A DNA stretch of 48,078 nucleotides, taken from positions 1 through 48,078 of the IMG/VR virus record IMGVR_UViG_3300030103_001048; one strand, written 5' to 3'. Position numbers and translations under genes: made by a program. The stretch is from a virus. A model generated the notes under the pieces. The model saw only the letters and a list, made by a program, of their open reading frames with translations. It had not been told where the DNA came from and ran no database searches. This document shows, piece after piece, positions 1 to 9,680 of the stretch. The first letter of the stretch is position 1. Each line of letters starts with the position of its first letter.

Positions 1-28
1 ATGTATTTTCCACGCCGCTCGATTAATA

Positions 29-190
29 TCACCGTTCAATTTTTATACACACCACTTTAGAATTTTGGTTAGTTACCAATACTTTAGCTTCTTTTTGTGA
101 AACTTTACAGGCTTCTTCACTAGAGTAACTACCTACGTGGTAATGGTCAAAGCTGCCACTAATTACCTGTAACCAGAGCAATACCCACAT
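29..190 (-). CDS. small hydrophobic-N-terminus protein (53 aa)
   Basis: Unrecognised small gene. Its ATG follows the stop of the upstream 158-aa gene directly (TAG-ATG), which implies translational coupling. The product starts with a short hydrophobic stretch (MWVLLWLQVI), then a polar part containing SSEEAC and a second Cys near the end. This could be a short signal or anchor sequence. A similar hydrophobic start followed by SEEAC occurs in the early protein at 19533-19766. It is the last leftward gene before the window edge. Function unknown; a role in the lysis or envelope stage is only a guess. Confidence 0.6.
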   Translation of the reverse strand: MWVLLWLQVISGSFDHYHVGSYSSEEACKVSQKEAKVLVTNQNSKVVCIKIER

Positions 191-667
191 CTACCACCTA
201 CCTTGCCACTTACCTAAATAGTAAAAGATAACAAACAAGATACCTCCACTCACTACGAATATTGCAGCGCCAATTGCAAAATTTATCATGGCGTCTATCT
301 GTTCTTGTTTTCTGTATAGCTCTTGTTTTCTTTTTCGACGCATATCTGCTTCTATTTGCAGGACTTCTTTCCAAGCACTCGGCCCATAGTTCCATGAGAT
401 ATGATCCTTGATCTCTGCTCTCATCTGTTCCATTTTCTTTTTATTTGCAAAAATTTCTAAAGCAGTTTCTTCGTCCGATCCCTTGAATGTTTTCTTCCAA
501 AACGGAGGGTTCTTTTCTCTTTCTTCTAAGTTACTAAAGTCAGAGAAAGCCTTGCCCCACTGGGACAAAGTTCCTGTCATGTCTTGAAGATCCTTGCCCG
601 TGCTTATAGCAGCTTTCAGCGTTTTATACGCCCCTGTCGCTAATGCAACGCAAGATACGGGATCCAT
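191..667 (-). CDS. late membrane-anchored phage protein (158 aa)
   Basis: Conserved-looking phage protein of unknown function, immediately downstream of the portal gene (its start touches the portal stop). Residues 1-25 are mildly hydrophobic, the middle (about 50-125) is charged and helical, and about 128-150 forms one strong transmembrane segment (NFAIGAAIFVVSGG onward). The short tail after it ends GKWQGRW. Topology and position would suit a virion membrane protein or a lysis accessory (holin/spanin-like), but no family motif was recognised. Expressed with the packaging genes on the late strand. Confidence 0.75.
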   Translation of the reverse strand: MDPVSCVALATGAYKTLKAAISTGKDLQDMTGTLSQWGKAFSDFSNLEEREKNPPFWKKTFKGSDEETALEIFANKKKMEQMRAEIKDHISWNYGPSAWKEVLQIEADMRRKRKQELYRKQEQIDAMINFAIGAAIFVVSGGILFVIFYYLGKWQGRW

Positions 668-3138
668 TATCCCCTCCGTTGCGCCGCCTGACGCTGCACG
701 TCAATGCGTTCACGATTTACATCATTACGATTCTGGGCAATCTCTTCTTGACTCTCCATACGAGCAGCATCTGTGGCGGCACGTTGCTGCATTTTCTGTA
801 ACTCAATCAGCAACTGACCTTGATCGTCTTCTTTCTTACGCTGTAAGTCTTCCTGTTTCAGTGCAAGCTCTTGCATACGGATCTGAACCAAAGGATCATC
901 CATAGGGCTGTTACCCGTTGGCAACAGTCCAGGTAAAACTTCAGCCATGAGTTTTTCCATTTGCAATGAAATCAACGACTCCATCTGCGCCGGATCCTGC
1001 ATATCTTGCTGCACTTGCATGATCTGCTGCTGTGCAGCCTGCGGATCTATAGCTCCACTTTGCGCTGCAAGTTCTGCTTGAGAGATTATGCTTTGTATCT
1101 CTTGCATGACCATATTTCTCGCTTTCTGAGAAACGTGTTCCATGATATGTGAGTAGAACGTACCCATAACTTGTGGCGAAGTCATGACAAGTGGTGTCTT
1201 CATAAACGCCATGTGTATACGGATGTGTATATCGTGATCTTGCTCTGGGAACGTATTCAAGATCTCGCCCATCAACGCACGGGCATTCTCAATGGCGGGG
1301 TCAAGTGGCTTCGGCTGCGGAGGTGGGGGTAGTATCTCGTCGATATTCTGGACTTCGAGCGCCTGATACATCCTACGATATGCCGAGTGCAGATTGTGCA
1401 ACTGAGGGTTAGATTGCGCAAGCTGCAACTGAGTCTGAGCCAACGTAACACGCTGCGCCATTGAGAATATATTCGGATCGCTGACAGGAATGACATCCAC
1501 GCGATTGTCAAAGTCTTCCGCCTTGATCATACGATTACCACCCTCAACATCATACGGGTACTCTGGGGGCAAGTTATCTTTGAAGATCCGTGCTAATACA
1601 CGAAACTCCTGACGTTGCGAATAGTGTAACCTTTTGTGTATCGCTGACATAACTTTCATGCCGCGCTCTAGCATAGCCACTGTAGTGCCCACAGGAGCCG
1701 CTGTGTTGCCATCCCCCGTTTGTTGGTCTGCTAGTGAAACAAAACGTCTTCCGCCCTCTATGAGTGCTCCTAGAAGCTGTGCGAGGGTTCCTGATGGTTC
1801 TTTGTACGGCAGCGGTATAATCGCATCCCGTATGTTGCCACCCGGTGCATCTATGTCCCGCCACTCACCCGGTTGTAACGGCTCGTCATCATTGCGAACC
1901 CTTACGCCCCTAGCCTTGAATCCTGCCGGGAGATTAGCAAGTGTACCCGCATCGATCAGTTGTCGAAGGATACTCGTTGCCGCACGACCAAGACCACCAA
2001 TCATGTGAATCAGACCAAAGCCATAAAAGCCCAGACCTGGCATAAACTTGTAGTGTACGAAGTATTGTATCTTTTTTGCTAACCCTGTGCCCTCTTCAAA
2101 GTTACGACGTATACCTAAAATCTTTCCAGATCCTTCATCAATCGTAACAATGTAAGGAAGTGCTATTCCTGTTGGCTCTCCGTTTGGAGACATATCCTCA
2201 AAACCCTCAAGGTCTAGATCGACATGCATCTCCAAAATAGTGAATACTTCGTCTGTGTATGTTTTAGATGTGCCTTGTATCTCGTCTATCTTCTGACGAA
2301 CCTCGTCTTCACCCTCTTCATACTTGCTTAGTTCTACATCCCTGTAGAACCCTGCGATTTGCATCTTACGAACTTCATTCGCATCCATGCGAAGAACATG
2401 CGTAACACGAGAAGCAGTCGCCAGATCCGATGCAGCATAAGGTACAACCAGATCCTGCGCCGGAACGAATTTAGATACAGCCCTTTGTTTCGCTTCGTCA
2501 AAATATACTTTCTTAAATGTAGAACCAGATAGCGGTAAATAGAATAGCAACTGATCCATGTCTGGATCAAACTCTTCCATGACCTCCATAATCTGGTAGT
2601 TCATGAAGTTTTTTACACGACTGGCTTGTTCTTCTCTTTCTGCGTCTTGTAAACCCAAGACTTGTGTTTTTACTGGACCACCAGATGGTAATAGTTCTTT
2701 GTAAGCTTGTGCTTGAAACTGTGTGACACTCTCTGCAATTAGCGGGTGCGTGACCCCAGAAGCGCCTTCAAACGGCTGACTACGCTCTTCATGCTTGACA
2801 CCAAGCTGATCCAAGCCTTTTGTATAAGTCTCTTCCCACTCAGAACGAGACTCCAAATCATCTTCGTAAGACCCTCTAAGATCCGACGAAATTTCTCCAA
2901 GATACCCATCATCTAATAACTCCGCTAAGTTAGCATTATGTGGAACCTGTGGTTCTTGCTGTGCGCCCACAAGAGCTTCTGCCAAAGCTTGCACAATCGC
3001 GCCACCTTGTCCATCAGGTATAACTTCTGCCCCTCCATCAAAGGTTTCAGGCTGTGGTACTGACACATTTACCGATGCATCTGTCGGTAACATGTCTTCA
3101 GGTTTTATTCCTGTATCTACAATCGGTGGCAATGCCAT
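667..3138 (-). CDS. portal protein
   Basis: Dodecameric portal at the unique capsid vertex through which DNA is packaged and ejected. The 823-aa length is typical of large podovirus-type portals. An acidic N-terminal region is followed by the conserved block around residues 95-150 (EDDLESRSEWEETYTKGLD, then GASGVTHPLIAESVTQFQAQ), characteristic of marine phage portals. The C-terminal third is Gln/Met-rich and helical (barrel/crown region). The ATG overlaps the TerL stop by one base (TAATG), so TerL and portal are coupled, the usual terminase-portal order. Identification rests on recognised family sequence and context. Confidence 0.9.
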   Translation of the reverse strand: MALPPIVDTGIKPEDMLPTDASVNVSVPQPETFDGGAEVIPDGQGGAIVQALAEALVGAQQEPQVPHNANLAELLDDGYLGEISSDLRGSYEDDLESRSEWEETYTKGLDQLGVKHEERSQPFEGASGVTHPLIAESVTQFQAQAYKELLPSGGPVKTQVLGLQDAEREEQASRVKNFMNYQIMEVMEEFDPDMDQLLFYLPLSGSTFKKVYFDEAKQRAVSKFVPAQDLVVPYAASDLATASRVTHVLRMDANEVRKMQIAGFYRDVELSKYEEGEDEVRQKIDEIQGTSKTYTDEVFTILEMHVDLDLEGFEDMSPNGEPTGIALPYIVTIDEGSGKILGIRRNFEEGTGLAKKIQYFVHYKFMPGLGFYGFGLIHMIGGLGRAATSILRQLIDAGTLANLPAGFKARGVRVRNDDEPLQPGEWRDIDAPGGNIRDAIIPLPYKEPSGTLAQLLGALIEGGRRFVSLADQQTGDGNTAAPVGTTVAMLERGMKVMSAIHKRLHYSQRQEFRVLARIFKDNLPPEYPYDVEGGNRMIKAEDFDNRVDVIPVSDPNIFSMAQRVTLAQTQLQLAQSNPQLHNLHSAYRRMYQALEVQNIDEILPPPPQPKPLDPAIENARALMGEILNTFPEQDHDIHIRIHMAFMKTPLVMTSPQVMGTFYSHIMEHVSQKARNMVMQEIQSIISQAELAAQSGAIDPQAAQQQIMQVQQDMQDPAQMESLISLQMEKLMAEVLPGLLPTGNSPMDDPLVQIRMQELALKQEDLQRKKEDDQGQLLIELQKMQQRAATDAARMESQEEIAQNRNDVNRERIDVQRQAAQRRG

Positions 3139-4601
3139 TAGTAATACTCCCGTTTAGGACGGTACTCGTCGTGTTCATCGTTTTCTCCTTGCAGAGATAT
3201 AAACCCGCCCTGCCGAAAACGCATTAATGCTAACGTCATACTATCACAAAAGTCATCATGATCGCCATTAGGAAATGAAACTACTTCTTCTATAACTTCG
3301 TCAGCAAATTTTTTGTCTATTGGTGCCCATACTACACCTGCTTCGAACAATGGTGCAACCATGTGCATTCTGGTTATTTTATCCTTACCTTTGCCAGGTG
3401 AAAAGCCAAGTGCCGGAATACCGCGTAGCCGCAACTCGTCAATGAGCGGTGTACCCGTCGCTTTCGCTTCGACCACAACCATGTCTGGCTCCCAGTATTC
3501 GTGTTCTTCATACGCCACCTCTTTAAGTTCAGGAAAATTCCACCGCCCTCGCCGTGCGTCCATCAAAATCAGATTATCTGCCCCACCTTCGTCTGGTTCA
3601 AACACGCCCCATGTCGTAATCGCGCTGTAATCGGCGGATTCTTTCTTGGAAAACGCCGTATCGTAGGACTGTATGATGTATTTTACAGGGGGAATCTCTT
3701 CTTTTTCCCACGGTTGCCACCAATCCCGCTTGATAATCGCAGAATCAGAACTTGTTGGCGTTTGTTGCCACTGTGCGTTCCATTTTTGTACAGGCAACGA
3801 CGCTTTGATAGACAACAATGCATCTTTTTCCCAGAACTCAGGCCACAATGGTTCGTCTGACGGCATAATTGCAGGAAATTCCACCACTTCCCACTGATCT
3901 GCCATGACATCACCGCCCTGTGCAGCCATTAAACGGCCTGTCAAGTCCTTTTTTCCCCATCTTGTCATAACAATTATGATCGCACCGCCCGGTTGGAGAC
4001 GCTGACGGGGACCAGAAGTGTACCATTCATACGCATTATCGAACGCACTGTCGCTCATAGCGTCTTGTTCCGAGTGTGGATCGTCAATAACAAACAAATC
4101 CGCACCACGACCAGTAACCGCAGCACCTACACCCGCAGCAAAATACTCGCCACCCTTGTCAGTTTGCCACTTTCCTGCTCCTTTGTTGTCTTCTTTGAGG
4201 TTCGTATCAGGAAAAATCTCTTTATATGCGGGATCATCGATTAAATCTCGCACTTTTCTACCAAATCTAACCGCCAACTCCGTGTTATGAGTGGCCTGAA
4301 TGATTTTCAACTTAGGATTCTTGCCCAAAAACCACGCAGGCATCAGAAAACTAGCGAACTCAGACTTAGAATGACGCGGTGGCATGTTGATAATCAACCG
4401 TTTCAACTTACCTTGCGCCACCTGTTCGAGCTTTTCCGCTATAATTCGGTGGTGCCTACCCTCAATAAAGTTCTCATAAACGTGATGCGCAAAGGGCATG
4501 AAATATTCTTGCGCTTTTTCCCTTAAATCTAATCTTTTCTTAGCCTCAGTCAGTGCTAAGATTTCTTTTAACGCTTCTTCAGGAAGTGTTTGTAGATTCA
4601 T
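3138..4601 (-). CDS. terL: terminase large subunit (TerL)
   Basis: ATP-driven packaging motor and headful or site-specific nuclease. 487 aa, full length. The ATPase domain has a Walker A-type loop MPPRHSKSE (residues about 73-81) and Walker B DLFVIDDP (about 168-175). The C-terminal RNase H-like nuclease domain shows acidic residues in QSYDTAFSKKESADYS (about 311), VVVEAKATG (about 378) and HDDFCDSM (about 449). The stop overlaps the portal ATG, and its own ATG overlaps the stop of the 1555-aa gene (ATGA). The small subunit is not next to it but about 8 kb away at 12699-13268, also on the minus strand. Confidence 0.95.
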   Translation of the reverse strand: MNLQTLPEEALKEILALTEAKKRLDLREKAQEYFMPFAHHVYENFIEGRHHRIIAEKLEQVAQGKLKRLIINMPPRHSKSEFASFLMPAWFLGKNPKLKIIQATHNTELAVRFGRKVRDLIDDPAYKEIFPDTNLKEDNKGAGKWQTDKGGEYFAAGVGAAVTGRGADLFVIDDPHSEQDAMSDSAFDNAYEWYTSGPRQRLQPGGAIIIVMTRWGKKDLTGRLMAAQGGDVMADQWEVVEFPAIMPSDEPLWPEFWEKDALLSIKASLPVQKWNAQWQQTPTSSDSAIIKRDWWQPWEKEEIPPVKYIIQSYDTAFSKKESADYSAITTWGVFEPDEGGADNLILMDARRGRWNFPELKEVAYEEHEYWEPDMVVVEAKATGTPLIDELRLRGIPALGFSPGKGKDKITRMHMVAPLFEAGVVWAPIDKKFADEVIEEVVSFPNGDHDDFCDSMTLALMRFRQGGFISLQGENDEHDEYRPKREYY

Positions 4602-7600
4602 GAGCCATCCATCAAGTTTTCAGAAGGTAACTTCTCGGCCCCCGTGCCTTGAATCTCGGCTAATCTTCTCAAATACTCAAGCTCTGCATTCGGAGCAATG
4701 TACCCATACCCATACTGTGGATTTGCTGTAGGTGCCAAGTAAGACGTTGGATCTGAAAACACTGGACCCGCAGGAACAACCTGAGTAATTCCCGGTTGTG
4801 GTGTGTAAAAAGAGTATTCTCCTGTTTGTTGCGGTTGATAATACGGTGCAACCGTAGGTCTCGCTCCAGATAATCCCGCTATTCCAGACGTGTACCCCGG
4901 ATCTTGTTCACCAACAACGGTATCATCACCTGTTGTTGTGTCATCGTCACCGCCATCGCCACCGCCATCGCCACCAGGTGTGAATGAAGTTGTTGGTATA
5001 AACACTGTTTCGGCACCTGTAAAATTAACCTCTGGTTCTTCAACTGTAGTAACCGTGGTTACTTTGTTGTCCGTGGTAGTCGTATTATCTGTCGTTGTCG
5101 TATTATCTGTCGTTTGTGTGGTTGTTCCGTTTGTATCCGCGCTAATGTTAACTGTTGAGTTTCCATTCGTTACAGAAGTTGAATCTCCCACCGCCACATT
5201 CGTAATCGTATTTTCTCCAGTAACATTATTTGTTGTGCTAACTGTCGCGTTTCCATTTGAGTCTGTTACAGTGACAATTGTAAGATCCCCACTTGTACTG
5301 GTGCTTGAATCTCCAACAAGTGTTAGATTTCCAGTTGGCGTACCATCACCAGTACCACCACCTTGTATCACTCCTGTAATCCCTGTTCCCGAAACATCAA
5401 CACCAGAAACATCATCTGTACCTGTAGCAGCAAACACAGCTTGTTCATCATCACCTACAACCGTTAAATCAGCCGCACTCGTTGGAATAGTGTCTTGGTC
5501 AATAATTATATTTAAATCCCCAATTAAACTTTCATCAAAGACCACCACGCTGTTTGGGTCGCCCGACTGACCTGCGCCCGTGTCCGCAACCCCTAGAACC
5601 CCTGTAAATCCTGCATCAGTAAGAATATTTTTTAAGTTTTGTGTGTCTCCGTCCTGTTCACTTTCAAGAACCAACCCTTGATCATCTGTAGCTAAAGGGT
5701 TCTTAATGTTTTCTGAAATCAAGTTTACATTCTGGAACACGTCTGTTGGGTTTGTCGTGTCTATAACTCTGGTAACAGTCCTATCTGCTACACTTTCTCC
5801 TGCAAAAGAAGACCTACGAACATACGAAACTGTTATGTTGCCTGTCCCACCATTCCATTCAACATTGAGGTTGTTACCCTCACTGTCCGTTCTTGAAGAC
5901 AAGGAGTTAACCAATCCGTTGACTTGATTCAACGTTAGCTCTTTGTTGTTTTTTGCATCCAACATGTTCGACGTATCGATCTCAGCACTCATCAAGCTTC
6001 CTTCACCACCAACATAGTCAGAAGGATAGGTTGTATCCAACGACCCGTAGAAACCAGGACCAAATGCTCCCATATTGGAATAGTAATTATCGCCTTTCGT
6101 AGGATCAAACTGTGTAAATGGCTCACCTTTCGTAGCGTGGTAAACCGTTATAAGTTCAGAGGTGTCCGCATCGTCACCACCATTAAGTAAACTTTCTCCC
6201 CCACCTATAGTGGCATCAGAAACATCATCTGTACCTGTGGCTTTTAAAACTTCTGTGTCATCTACGTCGTCTACGTCGTCACCATTAAGTAAACTTTCCC
6301 CTCCACCTACAGTAACCTCAGAACCAGGACTTAACGTACTAACATTCACAGTGTTCGAGTTGTTTGTATTCGTACTGTCCACAAACACACTGGTGTTAGC
6401 CCCCACACTAACAACGTTAACATTTCCATTTGAAACATTCGTAGTTTTTGAAGTGTTCGTATTTTTATTCGTAACCGTAACCGAAGTGTTTCCGTTCGCA
6501 TCCACCGCTGTATCCACGAGATAAACAACACCGTTACTGTCCGTAACCTCGTTGCTTTCAATCGTATTCAATCCTTGTGCAGCAATCAGATCCGTCGCTG
6601 CGTCTGCATTTGGGTTGTTCGCATCAGATCCTATTGCACCTGCACCTTGAGTACTTGCCCCAACATCTACATTACCCGCTGCGTTAGCAGTCAAAGCAGC
6701 CCCACCTGCTGCGCCTGTCGCTCCAAACATTTCAGACCATGCTGCGTTAAACGTACCGTTTAATAAATCGGCACCATAATCTTCAGGGTTCAATCCTTCT
6801 GCTTTCATGGCAGAGATAATCGCTTGGTTCACACCCGCTTGCTCTGCACCACCCGCAACAAACTCGCTTCCAAGAATCCCTGCAACCCTCGTTAAAACTT
6901 TAGGCATAGCTTTTATAAGAATCTTTGGAGCACCCAAAGCTAGTCCCGCTGTCATCGTGTCAACAACACCACCTGCTAAACCAGATGTGTAAAAACCCTG
7001 TGTCATAGCAGATTGTTTGAGTTCGTTAAATTCTTGGTCCGATAGACTTGCAAAAGCTGTGTCACGAAGAGCATCCATCTCCGCTGCAACGTCATTTGAT
7101 GCAGCAGCCCCTGCCTCCGCTACGTTTTGCTGCAAGGCTAAAGGAACACCAATCACAGGATTTAAAGCCAACGCTGCAACGTCTATCCCTAAACCCCCAA
7201 GTTCTTGAATAGCCGTATCCGCCATCCATAGGCTAGGGTCCGTGATCCTACGACCATCAACCGTGTAACCCGGATTATTTGGATCAGGCATACCATTCAG
7301 AACTGCTTGTTTGTACTCATCCGACTGCAACGCAAAAGCACCATCAGACTTTTCGTTTAAATAATCTACAACTCCAGAAAGACCTTCGCTTACAGCAGTA
7401 ACATTTACTTTGTCTCGAACCTTGCCATCTAAATCAACTGTGACTAACTCGCCTGTTGCAGGGTCAATAAGCTCATACTGATCGAAATTGTATGAAGCTA
7501 AGATACTCAAAGCATCATCAGCCATCTTCCCAGTGCCTTGTGTCCGAAGAGCAAGCTCCTCAAGAAAGCCACCTACACCTGAATAACCAAGTCCCGCAGC

Positions 7601-9265
7601 CATTTCTGCCAAGGTAAGATCAGGGTTTCCTTTCACAAACTCCAACATATTCGCATACTTTTGTATCGTGCCTGGAGCCTCGGCTAACGCACCATATTTT
7701 TCTAGGTTCTCTGCAATCTGTGCTTCCGTAAGACCTGTTGCAGGTAGACCCTGTTCAAAAGCTGCAATCTCTTCAGCAGTAAATCCCGCTGCATCTAAAT
7801 CGTCAGCCGTATAAATACCCTGGTTTCTTTGCAATATCTCAACATACGACTCAAGTTCAGCAAGTCTTTCAGGAGTGATTGACGGGGCAACGGACGTGTC
7901 TTCGTCGTATATAAATCTAGGTTCAAGGTCAGAAAATGAAGTACCCTCCATCGCATCGTAAGTGTTCATTATTGCTCCGATGTCAAAATCTTCTCCAGTA
8001 GCCGTGGTGGTGTAATCTACATCTGAAATGTCGGTCCTTAAATCATCCAGTCCCGCTTCCTCTAGCTGTGCCGCTAACTCCGCCGCCGTAGGTGTATAGT
8101 CCTCACCTTCAATAAGATCCGTCGTAACCTCGGGTATATCCAAGTCCCCAGGTTGAGCGATATCTGTTTCAGTAACAACAGGCTTGCTATACGTCCCAGT
8201 TGCAGCATCATAGCCCAATGAATCTACGTCCGTGTCCTTGAATATATCTTTGATACTACCCGTGTAATCCGAAGATCCACCCGCCGCAGCGACCTCGTTA
8301 GGAAACATCTCCTCTATATCTTTCGATACATTCCCACCGAACGTCGGTCCTTTGCTATCGTCCTTCGGATCAATGCTGTAATCTCGACCCGTTGCATTTG
8401 TGCCATCTATCTCCGTTACCGCGTACCAGTCTCCATTCTCGTCCTGCTTCACGGTCCCAGGTGCGTTGCCTCCACCACCAAAGATCTGGTTGTGTATCTC
8501 AATGGCACTCGGTCCGTCGTCCGACTTCTTTTCTAAATACTTATGGTAATCAAGATCTGACTGCTCTCTCAAAAGAGTCGCAGCAGCACTCTCCGCTTCC
8601 TGTATCCTATCCCGATCATCACGATCAAAGTTGTCATCCCCAGGCATCTTCAATCCCAACGTCTCAGCAATAGGAGTCCCGTTATCCTCAAACTCTTGCT
8701 GCGCCAATAAAAGGTTCGTGTTTCGAGTAGCATTAGACAATAACTCATTTCTCTCAGAACCACTCATATTAGTCTCGCCCGGTTCTAAAGAAATATACCT
8801 GCCACCTCTAATAATCCCTTTTCCATCAGGTGCCAAAACAGGAGAACTGCCCTGCCCATAGTCTGCTAAATCACTCAAATCTAATTCGCCACCCGCAAGC
8901 TCAACCGTCGCGTTAGCTTGGTCGTCAATATACGTCTCTATCAAATCAGTGACACTCGCCGTGCCCCCCGCATCTATGTTCTCTTGAACCAAACCCTGAA
9001 TGATTTCGTTAGTGTCTTCACCAGTAAAACGATCCACCTCCGCTAATCCCGCCGCCGCGTCATTTATCGCTGACATCTCATTCAATACCGCTTCACTACC
9101 TTCAGAAGTAAGATCAACTCCAGTGCTTTCCAAAATAGTATCGTCCGCCATCACATCCAATAATGTAATAAGCTCCTTGCCCTCCGCCGCTCTCTCAGCG
9201 TTCAATGCTGCTAACTCAGAAAGCTGCTCGTCCGATATAAGATTGGTGAAATCTAAAAAGCTCAT
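4598..9265 (-). CDS. giant virion protein with ADP-ribosyltransferase-like domain (1555 aa)
   Basis: Very large late protein immediately upstream of TerL. Residues 1-450 are acidic and mostly Asp/Glu/Thr-rich. Around 690-830 are hydrophobic Ala/Gly-rich helices that could insert in a membrane. About 850-1030 is low-complexity Asn/Thr/Val with repeated GGGESLLNG and ATGTDDVS. Residues about 1040-1245 resemble the ART fold of phage polyvalent proteins: VYHATKGEPFTQFDP, then GPGFYGS, and finally VVVFDESLIGDLN. The tail is Thr/Asn-rich, then Pro/Tyr/Gln-rich. Family knowledge suggests a protein packaged in the capsid and ejected with the DNA to modify host targets; this is inference. The 'virion protein' assignment comes from late-module context and size. 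Confidence 0.7.
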   Translation of the reverse strand: MSFLDFTNLISDEQLSELAALNAERAAEGKELITLLDVMADDTILESTGVDLTSEGSEAVLNEMSAINDAAAGLAEVDRFTGEDTNEIIQGLVQENIDAGGTASVTDLIETYIDDQANATVELAGGELDLSDLADYGQGSSPVLAPDGKGIIRGGRYISLEPGETNMSGSERNELLSNATRNTNLLLAQQEFEDNGTPIAETLGLKMPGDDNFDRDDRDRIQEAESAAATLLREQSDLDYHKYLEKKSDDGPSAIEIHNQIFGGGGNAPGTVKQDENGDWYAVTEIDGTNATGRDYSIDPKDDSKGPTFGGNVSKDIEEMFPNEVAAAGGSSDYTGSIKDIFKDTDVDSLGYDAATGTYSKPVVTETDIAQPGDLDIPEVTTDLIEGEDYTPTAAELAAQLEEAGLDDLRTDISDVDYTTTATGEDFDIGAIMNTYDAMEGTSFSDLEPRFIYDEDTSVAPSITPERLAELESYVEILQRNQGIYTADDLDAAGFTAEEIAAFEQGLPATGLTEAQIAENLEKYGALAEAPGTIQKYANMLEFVKGNPDLTLAEMAAGLGYSGVGGFLEELALRTQGTGKMADDALSILASYNFDQYELIDPATGELVTVDLDGKVRDKVNVTAVSEGLSGVVDYLNEKSDGAFALQSDEYKQAVLNGMPDPNNPGYTVDGRRITDPSLWMADTAIQELGGLGIDVAALALNPVIGVPLALQQNVAEAGAAASNDVAAEMDALRDTAFASLSDQEFNELKQSAMTQGFYTSGLAGGVVDTMTAGLALGAPKILIKAMPKVLTRVAGILGSEFVAGGAEQAGVNQAIISAMKAEGLNPEDYGADLLNGTFNAAWSEMFGATGAAGGAALTANAAGNVDVGASTQGAGAIGSDANNPNADAATDLIAAQGLNTIESNEVTDSNGVVYLVDTAVDANGNTSVTVTNKNTNTSKTTNVSNGNVNVVSVGANTSVFVDSTNTNNSNTVNVSTLSPGSEVTVGGGESLLNGDDVDDVDDTEVLKATGTDDVSDATIGGGESLLNGGDDADTSELITVYHATKGEPFTQFDPTKGDNYYSNMGAFGPGFYGSLDTTYPSDYVGGEGSLMSAEIDTSNMLDAKNNKELTLNQVNGLVNSLSSRTDSEGNNLNVEWNGGTGNITVSYVRRSSFAGESVADRTVTRVIDTTNPTDVFQNVNLISENIKNPLATDDQGLVLESEQDGDTQNLKNILTDAGFTGVLGVADTGAGQSGDPNSVVVFDESLIGDLNIIIDQDTIPTSAADLTVVGDDEQAVFAATGTDDVSGVDVSGTGITGVIQGGGTGDGTPTGNLTLVGDSSTSTSGDLTIVTVTDSNGNATVSTTNNVTGENTITNVAVGDSTSVTNGNSTVNISADTNGTTTQTTDNTTTTDNTTTTDNKVTTVTTVEEPEVNFTGAETVFIPTTSFTPGGDGGGDGGDDDTTTGDDTVVGEQDPGYTSGIAGLSGARPTVAPYYQPQQTGEYSFYTPQPGITQVVPAGPVFSDPTSYLAPTANPQYGYGYIAPNAELEYLRRLAEIQGTGAEKLPSENLMDGS

Positions 9266-9333
9266 GGCCCATGCTCCGTTGTTACAACGCTACTTTACAA
9301 TAAACCCAAATGAAAATACACCCGGAATTTTTT

Positions 9334-9588
9334 TCAGTGGATTTGTGCCTTCTTCGCCCGTCTCGTCCGCTTGAAACTACGGTTCTTGCTTCTAGACAAC
9401 ACTCCCAAATTACTGGCTCCGTTGTTTCTTGGATTACCATCCTTGTGCGTCACGTCCTTACCATCACCCTTCTTGACCCTTTTTTTCTTGATCATAGCTG
9501 CACGGGCCGCGTTCCTCGCTGCTCGGTTCTTTTTCTGTTTTGGGGACGAATGGTAGTTGTCGTACTCGGACCTGTAGTTACGAGCCAT
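9334..9588 (-). CDS. small basic HNH-like protein (84 aa)
   Basis: First gene of the leftward module. Strong Shine-Dalgarno (aaggag, 8 nt before the ATG). Very Lys/Arg-rich. The C-terminal half carries DVTHKDGNPRNNGASNL, which matches the core of HNH nucleases (usually vHHkDGnpxNNxxxNL), but the first His of the HH pair is Thr. It may be an inactive or alternative nucleic-acid-binding derivative. Similar small proteins occur in marine phages. Its role is unknown; DNA binding is likely from charge and motif. Confidence 0.65.
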   Translation of the reverse strand: MARNYRSEYDNYHSSPKQKKNRAARNAARAAMIKKKRVKKGDGKDVTHKDGNPRNNGASNLGVLSRSKNRSFKRTRRAKKAQIH

Positions 9589-9616
9589 GGGTGTTCTCCT
9601 TACGTTCTCAAACGGT

Positions 9617-9645
9617 ATTATACACGAATGAATTTACAAAACCAA
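9617..9645 (-). promoter_or_regulatory. sigma70-like promoter for the leftward module
   Basis: On the minus strand a perfect -10 box TATAAT (9617-9622) lies 17 bp from TTGGTT (9640-9645), 29 bp upstream of the HNH-like gene ATG and its ribosome binding site. A second TATAAT is at 9647-9652 without a clear -35. Placement at the start of the leftward module fits a late or constitutive promoter recognised by host RNA polymerase. Confidence 0.5.
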
Positions 9646-9680
9646 CATTATAGGACGCACACACAGGAGACGTATCACAA

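Noticed and set aside
4890-6524. Long plus-strand open frames (226, 120, 73 aa) opposite the 1555-aa gene
   Set aside because: Antisense shadows of Asn/Thr/Asp-rich low-complexity coding; Val/Pro/Ser-rich translations without initiation sites.
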